Positions 1-8,296 of a stretch of 64,000 nucleotides of DNA are shown here, piece after piece. The stretch's first letter is position 1. Each line of letters opens with the position of its first letter. The translations under genes were made by a program, and so were the position numbers. This DNA is from Streptomyces sp. NBC_01498. GTDB taxonomy: Bacteria > Actinomycetota > Actinomycetes > Streptomycetales > Streptomycetaceae. The stretch covers positions 6,739,501-6,803,500 of the forward strand of contig NZ_CP109598.1 in NCBI RefSeq assembly GCF_036327775.1, in the 5' to 3' direction. Under the pieces are notes generated by a model. It was not told where the DNA came from. It saw nothing but the letters and a program-made list of their open reading frames with translations, and searched no databases.

Positions 1-506
1 ACATCCGGATGCCGGTGATGGACGGCCTCGACGCCACCCGCGGGATCACCGGGGACAGCGCTCTGGGCCGGGTGAGGGTGGTCATGCTCACCACCTTCGA
101 ACTCGACGAGTACGTCTTCGAGGCGCTGCGTTCGGGCGCGTCCGGCTTTCTCGTCAAGGACACCGAACCGGACGAACTGCTGCGCGCCGTACGGGCGGTG
201 GTGGACGGCGACGCGCTGCTGTCGCCCGGGGTGACGCGCCGGCTGATCGCGGAGTTCGCCTCCCGTTCCAAGACGCCCACCGGCGCCTACGGTCTCGGTG
301 AACTCACCGACCGGGAACGGGAGGTGATGGCGCTCGTCGGGATGGGGCTCTCCAACGAGGAGATCGCCCGCAGGCTGGTCGTCAGCCCGCTCACCGCCAA
401 GACTCATGTGAGCCGCGCGATGGTGAAGCTCCGCGCCCGCGACCGGGCCCAACTGGTCGTCCTGGCCTACGAGTCGGGGCTGGTCCGGCCGGGCTGGCTC
501 GGCTGA
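1..506 (+). CDS. LuxR/NarL-family response regulator, 5' end missing
   Basis: This is the C-terminal part of a two-component response regulator. The reading frame is open to the window edge. Its first full codons (from base 3) read IRMPVMDG, so the two bases before them fit the last two bases of the GAC codon of the phospho-accepting aspartate; the gene therefore starts outside the window. The rest of the receiver domain is present, with the conserved Thr in MLTTF and the Lys in FLVKD. A GerE/LuxR helix-turn-helix follows, beginning at LTDREREVMALV and including the SNEEIARRL and SPLTAKTHVSR stretches. It would bind promoters when phosphorylated by a sensor kinase. Such kinases are usually adjacent, but none is visible in this window, so it may lie upstream. 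Family assignment is secure; targets are unknown. Confidence 0.95.
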   Translation, partial: IRMPVMDGLDATRGITGDSALGRVRVVMLTTFELDEYVFEALRSGASGFLVKDTEPDELLRAVRAVVDGDALLSPGVTRRLIAEFASRSKTPTGAYGLGELTDREREVMALVGMGLSNEEIARRLVVSPLTAKTHVSRAMVKLRARDRAQLVVLAYESGLVRPGWLG

Positions 507-539
507 CGCAGCACCGGGGAACCGTCACGCTCGGTGTCC

Positions 540-911
540 TCAGACCTCGCGGGGCGTGTGCGCCCGGCCCGTACGGCCGGTCAGCAGCCGTACGAACGCC
601 CCGATGGCCGCCGCCTGGATCAACACCGAGGCGATGAGGGCCAGATAGCCGAAACCGGACGAGGAGGCGAACGAGTCCCCTATCAGCGAGCCGCCGGCGA
701 AGAAGAGGAAGACGGTGGGCGCCGCGAGGAAGAACAGCCACACGCCCGCGAACGACGCGTCGTTGTGGTGCACGAACAGCGTGTCCACGGCGACGAAGAC
801 CGCTGTCGCGGCGACGACGGCGAGATAGATCTGCGAGGCGCGGTTGCCGTAGATCATCCGGGCGGGGCGCTGGGCGAGCCTGGTCAGTGTGGTCAGGCGT
901 CCTGACGTCAT
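540..911 (-). CDS. Small integral membrane protein, SCO4225-like
   Basis: A 123-residue protein with about three hydrophobic segments: near residues 27-45 (IYLAVVAATAVFVAVDTL), 55-75 (AGVWLFFLAAPTVFLFFAGG) and 85-108. Short basic N- and C-terminal tails suggest a cytoplasmic-membrane protein with little soluble part. The ATG start is supported by a GGGAGA ribosome-binding site on the minus strand. Overall shape and the FVHHNDASFAG stretch resemble the small Streptomyces SCO4225-type membrane proteins, recognised from memory. Function is unknown. It is convergent with the response regulator before it, with a gap of about 33 bases. Confidence 0.75.
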   Translation of the reverse strand: MTSGRLTTLTRLAQRPARMIYGNRASQIYLAVVAATAVFVAVDTLFVHHNDASFAGVWLFFLAAPTVFLFFAGGSLIGDSFASSSGFGYLALIASVLIQAAAIGAFVRLLTGRTGRAHTPREV

Positions 912-984
912 GATGCGTTCTCCCGTATCGGTTGACTTCCTCCATCGTGGGACGGACCGAACCGCTGTGCCTGAGTACCGCTAC

Positions 985-2355
985 TCATCCCTCCTGATGC
1001 GCCGTGCGGGCGGCCGGTGCGTCCGCGACTACGCCTGCCCGCGCCTGACCGGCCGAGACATCGGCCGGAAGATCCGCCGGAACGCCGGCCGGGAGATCCG
1101 CCCGGTCGGCGGGTACCGGTCCCGGGGCCGGGACGGCGCGGGCGCCGTACGCGACGAGGGCCGCGGCTGCCGCCAGCAGGGCGACGGTGGTCAGCGCGAC
1201 GGGCAGCGAGAACCAGTCGGCGAGGAAACCGATCGCGGGCGGTCCCAGCAGCATGCCGCCGTATCCCAGTGTGGACGCGGCGGCCACTCCGCTCGGCCCC
1301 GCGAGCGCGCCCGCACGGGCCACGGCCACCGGGAAGATGTTGGCCAGTCCGAGCCCGGTGACGGCGAAGCCGAGCAGCGCGAGCCAGATCGTGGGCGCGA
1401 GGGCGCCGAGGAGCATGCCGAGCGCGGCGACCAGCCCGCCGGCCACCAACGTCCGTGTCTGGCCGAGCCGTTCGATCAGCGCCGTACCGGACAGCCGGCC
1501 CACGGTCATCGCGAGCGCGAAGAGCGAGTACCCGGCGGCGGCGAGTCCGGCCCCGGCGTCGAGGTCCTGGGCCAGATGCAGGGCGCCCCAGTCCGCGAGG
1601 GCGCCCTCGCCGTACGCGGTGCACAGCGCGATCAACCCGAGCAGGACGACCAGCCGCCGCGTCCGGCGATCCGTCCGCCGGGGGGCCTTCGCACCGTCCC
1701 GCGCGGGCGCCGCGGCCGGGGGCGCGACGTGGCGGTGGCGCAGCAGCGAGGGTGCGGCGAGCGCGGTGACGACCAGGCCCACGGCGGTGAGGGCCAGCAG
1801 ATGCGTGGACGCGGAGAGATCGCCCGCCACCAGGCCGCCGAGTCCCGCGCCCGCCATGCCGCCCAGGCTGAACGCGGCGTGGAAGCTGGACATCACGGGA
1901 CGGCCGAGCGCGGTGACGAGATCGACGGCCCCGCTGTTCATCGAGACGTTGAGACCGCCGTAGGCCGCACCGAAGACGAGCAGGACCAGTCCCAGTGCCG
2001 GTACGGAATGCGTGCGCGCGGGCAGTGCGATGCTCAGCGCCAGCAGGACGGAGCTGACCACGGTGACCGGATGGCTGCCGAACCGCTTGCACATCCGTCC
2101 CGTGAACATCATCGTCACCACGGCTCCGGCGGACACCCCGAGCAGGGCCAGCCCGAGGTCGCTCGCCGACGCGCCGGTCTGCTCCTTGACGGCGGGGATG
2201 CGGACGACCCAGCCGGCGAAGAGGAAGCCGTCCAGGGCGAAGAACACGGTCAGCGTCGTGCGGAGACGGGTGAGGCGGGAGCGCGGCGAGCCACGGGCGG
2301 GGTCGCCGCCGAGGCCGCCGGGAAGAGCTGTCCGGAGTTTGTTTAGAATCGGCAC
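985..2355 (-). CDS. Major facilitator superfamily transporter
   Basis: A 456-residue protein with about 12 membrane segments in two bundles, typical of MFS exporters or sugar permeases. The first helix reads TVFFALDGFLFAGWVVRIP and is followed by loop VKEQTGASASDLG, a pattern I associate with fucose-permease-like or efflux MFS members. The conserved loop after the second helix (MFTGRMCKRFG) is an MFS motif. The C-terminus is an Ala/Pro/Asp-rich cytoplasmic tail. The GTG start has no clear Shine-Dalgarno sequence. The gene is divergent from a ROK-family regulator with a 76-bp shared spacer, so control by that regulator, and a carbohydrate-related substrate, are reasonable inferences. The substrate is not determined. 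Confidence 0.9.
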   Translation of the reverse strand: MPILNKLRTALPGGLGGDPARGSPRSRLTRLRTTLTVFFALDGFLFAGWVVRIPAVKEQTGASASDLGLALLGVSAGAVVTMMFTGRMCKRFGSHPVTVVSSVLLALSIALPARTHSVPALGLVLLVFGAAYGGLNVSMNSGAVDLVTALGRPVMSSFHAAFSLGGMAGAGLGGLVAGDLSASTHLLALTAVGLVVTALAAPSLLRHRHVAPPAAAPARDGAKAPRRTDRRTRRLVVLLGLIALCTAYGEGALADWGALHLAQDLDAGAGLAAAGYSLFALAMTVGRLSGTALIERLGQTRTLVAGGLVAALGMLLGALAPTIWLALLGFAVTGLGLANIFPVAVARAGALAGPSGVAAASTLGYGGMLLGPPAIGFLADWFSLPVALTTVALLAAAAALVAYGARAVPAPGPVPADRADLPAGVPADLPADVSAGQARAGVVADAPAARTAHQEG

Positions 2356-2373
2356 AAAAGAAGGATAGGGGCT

Positions 2374-2398
2374 CCCCGCCGATCCCTACAAGGCGGGG
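2374..2398. promoter_or_regulatory. Dyad in the MFS/ROK divergent spacer
   Basis: A 7-bp inverted repeat, CCCCGCC and GGCGGGG, separated by 11 bases, lies in the 76-bp spacer between the divergent MFS transporter and ROK regulator genes. A short AT-richer tract sits beside it toward the transporter. It could be the regulator's operator or just a hairpin in the regulator leader; the sequence alone does not decide. Confidence 0.35.
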
Positions 2399-2431
2399 GT
2401 GAACCGCCGGGATCATGGGAGACTCACTTCC

Positions 2432-3646
2432 ATGAACGGCAAGGCGACGACGACCAGAACACGACTGGAGAGAGGCCGCAGCGCGCTCGGCCCCGCACTC
2501 GAACTGGTGCACACGGGCCGCGCGCCCACCCGCGCCGTACTGACCACCGAACTGGGCGTCACCCGCGCGACGGCCGGCGCCGTCGCCGCCGAACTCGAAG
2601 CACTCGGGCTCATCACGGTCGACTCCCGCCCCGGTGCCGCCGCCGGCTCCCAGGGCCGCCCCTCGCACCGCCTCTCGGTGGACGGCACCGGCCCGGTGGT
2701 CCTCGCCGCCCAGGTCCACGCGGACGGTTTCCGTGCCGCGCTGGTCGCCCTCGGGGGCCGTACCGTCGCCACCGCCCCCGGCGCCGTCACCGTCTCCTCC
2801 GACCCCGCCCAGGTGCTCCGCGCCGTCGTCGCCGAGGGCGCCGCCCTGCTGCGCGACAGCGGCCGTCGCTGTGTGGGCGCGGGACTGGCCGTCCCCTCCG
2901 CCGTCGCCGAACCGGAGGGCACCGCGCTCAACCCGCTGCATCTCGCCTGGCCCGCGGGCTCTCCCGTACGCGACCTCTTCGTCGAGCAGGTACGCGCCGC
3001 GGGCATCGAGGGCCCCGCCTTCGCCGGCAACGACGTCAACCTGGCGGCCCTGGCCGAGCACCGGCACGGCGCGGGCCGGGGCGCGGGCCAACTCCTCTGT
3101 GTCGCCACGGGACATCGCGGCGTCGGCGGCGCGCTGGTCGTGGACGGCCGTCTGCACACGGGCAGTTCGGGACTGGCCCTCGAAGTGGGCCATCTGACCG
3201 TCAACCCCGAGGGCCGGCCCTGCCATTGCGGCAGCCGGGGCTGTCTCGACGTGGAGACCGACCCGCTGGCCTTCCTCGACGCCGCAGGCCGGGACCCCGG
3301 CCCCGAGGTGTCGCTGCTCCAGCAGTCGCGTGACCTGCTTCGTACGGAGTACGCCGACCCGAACGTACGGGCTGCGGCCGAGGAGTTGATCGACCGGCTC
3401 GGTCAGGGGCTCGCCGGGCTGGTCAACATCCTCAACCCGGACCGGGTCATCCTCGGCGGGCTGCACCGGGAACTCCTCGCCGCCGATCCCGCCCGGTTGC
3501 GCGCCGTGGTCGCCGACCGCAGTCTGTGGGGCCGCAGCGGCAGCGTGCCGATCCTCGCCTGCGCCCTCGACCACAACAGCCTCGTCGGCGCCGCCGAGCT
3601 GGCCTGGCAGCCCGTGCTGGACGATCCGCTCACCGCCCTGGCCTGA
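2432..3646 (+). CDS. ROK-family transcriptional regulator / sugar-kinase-like protein
   Basis: A 404-residue protein. The N-terminal 75 residues form a winged helix (PTRAVLTTELGVTRATAGAVAAELEALGL), followed by a ROK domain with the ASKHA fold. The zinc-binding cysteine motif is intact (PCHCGSRGCLD), as are GNDVNLAALAEHRHGAG and the late VNILNPDRVILGG segment. ROK proteins with an HTH usually repress sugar uptake or catabolic genes and respond to a sugar or sugar phosphate. The ATG at 2432 is preferred because GGGAGA lies about 9 bases upstream; a GTG 33 bases earlier is in frame but poorly placed. It is divergent from the MFS transporter, its most likely target. Confidence 0.9.
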   Translation: MNGKATTTRTRLERGRSALGPALELVHTGRAPTRAVLTTELGVTRATAGAVAAELEALGLITVDSRPGAAAGSQGRPSHRLSVDGTGPVVLAAQVHADGFRAALVALGGRTVATAPGAVTVSSDPAQVLRAVVAEGAALLRDSGRRCVGAGLAVPSAVAEPEGTALNPLHLAWPAGSPVRDLFVEQVRAAGIEGPAFAGNDVNLAALAEHRHGAGRGAGQLLCVATGHRGVGGALVVDGRLHTGSSGLALEVGHLTVNPEGRPCHCGSRGCLDVETDPLAFLDAAGRDPGPEVSLLQQSRDLLRTEYADPNVRAAAEELIDRLGQGLAGLVNILNPDRVILGGLHRELLAADPARLRAVVADRSLWGRSGSVPILACALDHNSLVGAAELAWQPVLDDPLTALA

Positions 3647-3829
3647 GCCCGCGACCCGCCCGCCGCCCGGCCGACCGGACGCCGTCCCCGCCCCGTCCCG
3701 GCCCCCTCGACGTGTATGGCGAACGCGCACCGGCGCCCGGTGGGCGCGCCCGTCCCGCGCCGGGCCGCCGCCACCCGTCCGGCCGCACCGGGGACGCCTC
3801 GCCGCACCATCGCGGGTAGGGCACCTCCC

Positions 3830-4684
3830 ATGACCGAGAACCCGTCCGGCGCCCAGCCCCCGCCGCCACCGCCGCGCTGGTTCCGGCGGCTCGACCGGCG
3901 GCTGCGCGCGTCACCGCTCGGGCTCGCCTGGATCCGGGGCCGCGACATGGAGCTGATGCACCGGTCCATGGGGTTCGCCGCGCTCGGATTCCTCACCCTC
4001 GTCCCGGTCCTGGTCCTGGTCGCGGCGGCCGAACCGGCCAGTGGACAGGGCTTCGCCCGCTGGCTCGGCCAGGCCGTCGGGGTCACGCACGACTCACAGG
4101 CCCAGGTCGAGCGGCTGTTCGGGGTACCCAACACGGCCCTCCAGCGCACCACCGCCTTCGGTCTCGCCGCCCTCGCCGTCTTCGGCCTGACCTTCGGCTC
4201 CGCCGTCCAGACCGGCTACGAGAAGGTCTGGGACCTGCCCACGGCGCGCTGGCACACCATGTGGCGCCATGTCGTCTTCCTCGCCCTGCTGGTCCTCGCA
4301 CTCCTCGGCTTCACCAACACCCCCAGCCCCTCCGGCCGGGTCACCGGCCCCCTGGTGGTCGTCGTGCTGGACGTCCTCGGCACCTTCGTCTTCTTCTGGA
4401 TCGCCCAGCACATCCTGCTCGGCGGGCGCGTCCGCTGGATCGCGCTGCTGCCCGGCGCCGCGGCGACCGCCCTCGGCATGCTCGGGCTGCGGGGCTTCTC
4501 GCAGCTCGTCTTCTCGCCGCTGATCGCCTCCAGCGCCGTCACCTACGGCCCGTTCGGCACCGTCCTGGTCCTCCAGTCCTGGCTCGTCGGCGTCGGAGTC
4601 GTCGTCTACGGCGGGGCGCTGGTGGGCCGACTCGCCCACGAAGGGCGGGTGTTCCGCCGCCTGAGACACCGCGACGAGGACTGA
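3830..4684 (+). CDS. YihY/BrkB-family integral membrane protein
   Basis: A 284-residue protein with about six membrane helices and the YihY/BrkB (formerly ribonuclease BN-like) layout. It has a cytoplasmic proline-rich N-terminus, an amphipathic LGLAWIRGRDMELMHRSMGF entry segment, and the YEKVWDLP motif near the middle. The late helices include SAVTYGPFGTVLVLQSWL, also typical of the family. Members are inner-membrane proteins of uncertain, possibly transport, function. An upstream in-frame ATG at 3716 would add 38 low-complexity basic residues; I prefer 3830, where the conserved region begins. Neither start has a strong Shine-Dalgarno. Confidence 0.85.
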   Translation: MTENPSGAQPPPPPPRWFRRLDRRLRASPLGLAWIRGRDMELMHRSMGFAALGFLTLVPVLVLVAAAEPASGQGFARWLGQAVGVTHDSQAQVERLFGVPNTALQRTTAFGLAALAVFGLTFGSAVQTGYEKVWDLPTARWHTMWRHVVFLALLVLALLGFTNTPSPSGRVTGPLVVVVLDVLGTFVFFWIAQHILLGGRVRWIALLPGAAATALGMLGLRGFSQLVFSPLIASSAVTYGPFGTVLVLQSWLVGVGVVVYGGALVGRLAHEGRVFRRLRHRDED

Positions 4685-4732
4685 TCCCCGCGCGCGAGGG
4701 GGCGATGCACGCGAGCCCGGCACCCGGCACCC

Positions 4733-4760
4733 GGCACGTGGTGCACGGCACGTGGTGCAC
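4733..4760. repeat. Two tandem 14-bp units, GGCACGTGGTGCAC
   Basis: Two perfect tandem copies of a 14-mer lie in the 229-base spacer after the BrkB-like gene, preceded by shorter CACCCGG repeats. Each unit contains CACGTG and GTGCAC palindromes, so the pair can form alternative hairpins. It may terminate the flanking convergent genes or be a simple slippage repeat. Confidence 0.6.
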
Positions 4761-4913
4761 GGCGACGTGGCGCTCCGGTTGACGGGGCGAGGCGTTGGCG
4801 GGAACGCCGGAACGCGCCGTCGGGCCCGAGGTGCGGCCCGGCGGCGCGTTCCTATTCTCCGGCGTTCCGATGTTCCGGTGTGCCCGACGCCTGCGCGTCC
4901 CGGCCCCGCCCGC

Positions 4914-5501
4914 TCAGCCGACGACGGCCGACCGGACGGCGGTGGGTTCGCGGTTCCCGGCCAGGGGCCGGATGCCGGTGAAGGTGGCGCCGGTGAAGGC
5001 ACCGTCCCCGAGGGGGCCGTTCGCCACGGCGCCGAGCGTCACCGCGCCGTGCGAGAAGGGTCCGTCCGTGGTCGCGCCGTACAGCGCGTGACGGGGCGCG
5101 GCGGCCGGCGGGGCGGGCAGCGTGAACCAGATGACCTTGCCCGTGTCACCCTCCGCCCGCACCCCCCAGCTCTCGCTGACGGCCTCGATCAGGGCGAGAC
5201 CGCGTCCGCACAGGGCGAGCGGATCGGCCTCCTTGACGGTCGGCAGGCGCGGATCGTGGTCGTGGACGGCGACCCTGAGCCGGTCGAGGAGCAGCCGGAT
5301 GTCCACGGTGCACGTCTTGTCCGGTTGCGCGTGCCGGTGGACGTTGGTCAGCAGCTCGGTCACGCCGAGCGCCGCTTGGTCGATCAGTGGGTCGAGCTGC
5401 CAGTAGCGCAACTGCGCGGAAACGATTCTGCGGACCTGGCGGATCCGCGACGGCAGGGCCTGGAGCTCCACCGTGCACTGCCTGCTTGGCTGGCTGATCA
5501 C
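4914..5501 (-). CDS. Anti-sigma-type ATP-binding protein (HATPase_c_2)
   Basis: A 195-residue RsbW/SpoIIAB-like GHKL ATPase, abundant in Streptomyces. The N-box ELLTNVHRHA, the G1 box with VHDHDPRLP, and LCGRGLALIEAVSESWGV (G2) are present in order. The GHKL domain fills roughly residues 10-130. The remaining 60 residues are a Gly/Ala/Thr-rich tail of unknown role. Family members phosphorylate or sequester anti-sigma-factor antagonists or sigma factors in the cytoplasm. No sigma or antagonist gene is adjacent, so the partner is unknown. A 9-bp inverted repeat lies 115 bases upstream. Confidence 0.9.
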   Translation of the reverse strand: MISQPSRQCTVELQALPSRIRQVRRIVSAQLRYWQLDPLIDQAALGVTELLTNVHRHAQPDKTCTVDIRLLLDRLRVAVHDHDPRLPTVKEADPLALCGRGLALIEAVSESWGVRAEGDTGKVIWFTLPAPPAAAPRHALYGATTDGPFSHGAVTLGAVANGPLGDGAFTGATFTGIRPLAGNREPTAVRSAVVG

Positions 5502-5615
5502 GACTGCGACTCCCCGATTGAGGTCCGGAGGACGGCATGGATCGCATTCAGCAGCTCACTCGCGAGGCTCGCCGCTGTCGTGCCCGGCGGGGCTGGATCG
5601 CAGCGTCACCGCCGA

Positions 5616-5645
5616 TTCACCCTGAGTGATGTATCCCAGGGTGAA
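5616..5645. promoter_or_regulatory. TTCACCCTG-N12-CAGGGTGAA inverted repeat
   Basis: A perfect 9-bp inverted repeat with a 12-base spacer lies about 115-145 bases upstream of the minus-strand anti-sigma-type ATPase gene. The half-site spacing of about two helical turns is suitable for a dimeric repressor or activator. The flanking 5502-5751 stretch has no other gene that I can support. Confidence 0.45.
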
Positions 5646-5751
5646 CCATGTGACGGGGGACCGCAACTCGCGGGCCCCGGCGGCCGGGGTCGCGGCGTCC
5701 CTCCGTCAGCTCCTCGCGGCGTCGCCCCTCACGTCCTCGTGGCGTCGTGTG

Positions 5752-6069
5752 TCACGTCTTCGCGGTGCTCGCCCTGCGTACGGTCTCCAGGAAGCGCCCG
5801 GCCAGCAGCCGCCCCTCCGGCCGTCCGGCCTCCCCGCCCATGACGAGCCGGTAGCGCCTGCCGTTGACCGTGGCCACCGTGTTGTCGTCACCCCGGAACC
5901 ACGGTTTCGCCGCGCGCACCGCCCGCAGCGGCGCGCTGTCGATCACCCGTCCGTAACTGGTCAGCAACGCCAGTCTGCCGTCCTGGACGAGGACCCGGCC
6001 CGCCTTCGTGAGCGAGCGCGGCCAGCGCTCTATCGCGACACCGCTCGCGCTGAACTCCGGTTCCGCCAT
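5752..6069 (-). CDS. Conserved hypothetical protein, 105 aa
   Basis: A small soluble protein with no signal peptide or membrane segment. The middle reads as alternating short strands (GRVLVQDGRLALLTSYGRVID, GDDNTVATVNGRRYRLVMG) and looks like a small beta-barrel. It ends in a basic helix. The ATG start at 6069 is supported by an AAGGGGGCGGA ribosome-binding site; a longer upstream in-frame extension exists but lacks one and has atypical composition. I recognise the general type as a Streptomyces conserved protein but cannot name a function. It is divergent from the PLP-enzyme gene. Confidence 0.7.
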   Translation of the reverse strand: MAEPEFSASGVAIERWPRSLTKAGRVLVQDGRLALLTSYGRVIDSAPLRAVRAAKPWFRGDDNTVATVNGRRYRLVMGGEAGRPEGRLLAGRFLETVRRASTAKT

Positions 6070-6345
6070 GGCTGATCCGCCCCCTTCGTACCACTCTCCA
6101 GGCAAGTCTGCACAACTCTGCCCCCCGACGCCAGAGCGACTTCCCCGCCAGACACGGGTGACGCGCGCGCCCCCCGTCAACTGCCCACTCCAAGGCACGA
6201 CTATGGACACCCAAAGGAGTGGTTTGCGCAGGTCGAGGGCCTACTGTGGCGCCGTCGCGCGTGACACGGGCGGAGCGGCCGACGAGTCACGCGCGACGAC
6301 GAACCGCAGACGACTCATACGAACGAGGGACGAGGGGCGACGGGC

Positions 6346-7455
6346 ATGACGCAGTGGCAGCGGACCATCGACGTGAACCGGGGCGACCGCGCGTACCGGG
6401 ACTGGCTCAAGGAGGCCGTACGCAAGGTCCAGGCCGACGCCAACCGTTCGGCCGACACCCATCTCCTGCTCTTCCCGCTGCCCGAGCGGTGGGGCATCGA
6501 CCTCTACCTGAAGGACGAGTCCACCCACCCGACCGGCAGCCTCAAACACCGGCTCGCCCGCTCGCTGTTCCTGTACGGGCTCTGCAACGGCTGGATCCGC
6601 CCGGGTAAGCCCGTCATCGAGGCGTCGAGCGGCTCCACCGCCGTCTCGGAGGCGTACTTCGCGAAACTGATCGGCGTCCCCTTCATCGCGGTGATGCCGC
6701 GCACCACCAGCCCCGAGAAGTGCCGGCTCATCGAATTCCACGGCGGGCGCTGCCACTTCGTGGACGATCCGCGCACGATGTACGACGAGTCGGCGGCGCT
6801 CGCCGCCGACACCGGCGGGCACTACATGGACCAGTTCACGTACGCGGAGCGGGCCACCGACTGGCGCGGCAACAACAACATCGCCGAGTCGATCTACCAG
6901 CAACTGAGGCTGGAACGCTACCCGGAGCCCGCGTGGATCGTGGCGACGGCCGGTACCGGCGGCACGTCGGCGACCATCGCCCGCTATGTGCGCTACATGC
7001 AGTACGACACCATGGTCTGCGTCCCGGACCCGGAGAACTCCTGCTTCTTCGACGGCTGGACCAACCGCGACACGCGGGCGCGCAGCGAGCGCGGTTCACG
7101 CATCGAGGGCATCGGCCGGCCCCGGATGGAGCCGAGCTTCGTGACCGGCGCCGTGGACCGGATGATGAAGGTGCCGGACGCGGCGAGCATCGCCGCCGTA
7201 CGGGTCCTGGAGGGCGCCATCGGGCGCAGGGCGGGCGGTTCGACGGGCACCGGCCTGTGGAGCGCGCTGAAGATCGTCTCCGAGATGGCGGCGGAGGGCC
7301 GCAGGGGCAGTGTGGTGACGCTGATCTGCGACCCTGGTGAGCGCTATCTCGACAAGTACTACTCCGACGACTGGCTCGCCGCGCAGGGCATCGACATCGC
7401 CCCGTACACCGGCACGATCGGCGACTTCCTGCGGACGGGCGCCTGGCCCGACTGA
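6346..7455 (+). CDS. PLP-dependent cysteine-synthase-like enzyme
   Basis: A 369-residue fold-type II PLP enzyme. The Schiff-base lysine is Lys67 in TGSLKHRLA, the substrate-binding loop is [15 protein letters not shown], and the glycine-rich phosphate loop is [15 protein letters not shown]. It resembles the O-acetylserine sulfhydrylase / cystathionine beta-synthase family but is longer and carries an insert (DNENSC-like region, [16 protein letters not shown]). It probably does beta-replacement or beta-elimination on an activated serine or cysteine derivative; the true substrate is unknown. The GAGGGACGAGGGG tract just upstream supports the ATG. No cysteine or siderophore genes are adjacent, so it stands alone, ending at a strong hairpin. 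Confidence 0.88.
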   Translation: MTQWQRTIDVNRGDRAYRDWLKEAVRKVQADANRSADTHLLLFPLPERWGIDLYLKDESTHPTGSLKHRLARSLFLYGLCNGWIRPGKPVIEASSGSTAVSEAYFAKLIGVPFIAVMPRTTSPEKCRLIEFHGGRCHFVDDPRTMYDESAALAADTGGHYMDQFTYAERATDWRGNNNIAESIYQQLRLERYPEPAWIVATAGTGGTSATIARYVRYMQYDTMVCVPDPENSCFFDGWTNRDTRARSERGSRIEGIGRPRMEPSFVTGAVDRMMKVPDAASIAAVRVLEGAIGRRAGGSTGTGLWSALKIVSEMAAEGRRGSVVTLICDPGERYLDKYYSDDWLAAQGIDIAPYTGTIGDFLRTGAWPD

Positions 7456-7511
7456 CGCGCCGCGAAAGGCTGTTGGGGCGGGCCCACCTGCGGGGCCCAT
7501 CTGCGGGGCCT

Positions 7512-7537
7512 GCCCGCGCCCGGCGGCGGGCGCGGGC
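7512..7537 (+). terminator. GC-rich hairpin after the PLP enzyme
   Basis: GCCCGCGCCC pairs perfectly with GGGCGCGGGC across a 6-base loop, 57 bases after the stop codon. There is no U-tract, which is usual for Streptomyces terminators. Confidence 0.65.
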
Positions 7538-7753
7538 GTCGGAGACGCGGGGGAGCGGTCACCGAGACGGGTCGGCGAAACACGTGCCGCTCCACGGCCC
7601 AGCCCGACGCTGCGCGACTGCCTTGCGCGACGCGCGAGTCGGTCGGTGAGTACGGCCCCGGGCCACCCGCACACCACCGCTCACCGCGACCTCCCGGGGA
7701 CCGGGCCTGTTCGGAGCCGTAGCGCACATGAGTACGTACGCGCAGCCGCGCAC

Positions 7754-7795
7754 CTGAGCCCGCGCAGCTGAGCCCGCGCAGCTGAGCCCGCGCGC
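7754..7795. repeat. Three tandem 14-bp units, CTGAGCCCGCGCAG
   Basis: The 379-base spacer 7456-7834 holds no gene that I can support. Besides the hairpin at 7512 it contains two perfect copies and one 12/14 copy of this 14-mer, grading into CGCCCG simple sequence up to about 7826. This looks like replication-slippage DNA between convergent genes. Confidence 0.6.
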
Positions 7796-7834
7796 CCGCG
7801 CCCGCGCCCGTGCGCCCGCGCCCGTACGGCGGCG

Positions 7835-8296
7835 CTACGCGCCCGCGCCGCGCCCCCGGTCCCTCAGCAGACCGTCGACCACCCGCCCGAAGACGGCCTG
7901 TCCGGTCCGTGCCGTCACCCGGTCGACAAGGCGCGGCAGAAAGGCGACCCGCAGCTCCTCCGTCCAGCACACCCGCGCGCCCCCGGCCCCGTCCGCCGCC
8001 GTGACCTCGATCTCGGCCCAGCCCAGGACCACCCGGCCCCGCTTCTCCAGCCGGCAGCGCCCGGCGTGCCCCGGCGCGGGCGGCTCCCAGCGCACGACCT
8101 CCATCGGATCGTCGAACCCCAGCCGCCCGAGCCCCGTACGCGCCACGAAGACCGTCCCGATCCGGGTCGGCCCCGGCGTCTCCACCAGCACCCGGGTCAG
8201 CGGCACCCGGCGCCCGTGCGCCGGCCAGTCGGTGATCCGCCGCCACGCCTCGTCGGCGGGCAGTTCCGTACGGCGGGTGATCCGGAAGGCGCTCAT
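7835..8296 (-). CDS. SRPBCC-fold protein
   Basis: A 153-residue START/SRPBCC (polyketide-cyclase-like) protein. It starts FRITRRTELPADEAWRRITDW, continues with a strand/loop series typical of the helix-grip fold (FDDPMEVVRWEPP, WAEIEVTA, VCWTEELRV), and ends in the long C-terminal helix. Such proteins bind hydrophobic ligands in a central cavity. The ATG overlaps the stop of the upstream DeoR gene by four bases (ATGA), so the two are translationally coupled and probably functionally linked. The ligand is unknown. Confidence 0.85.
   Translation of the reverse strand: MSAFRITRRTELPADEAWRRITDWPAHGRRVPLTRVLVETPGPTRIGTVFVARTGLGRLGFDDPMEVVRWEPPAPGHAGRCRLEKRGRVVLGWAEIEVTAADGAGGARVCWTEELRVAFLPRLVDRVTARTGQAVFGRVVDGLLRDRGRGAGA

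Noticed and set aside
908..3730. A 940-codon minus-strand open frame
   Set aside because: It runs antisense to the ROK gene and out of frame through the MFS gene. Its Arg/Gly/Pro-rich translation is a GC-bias artefact.
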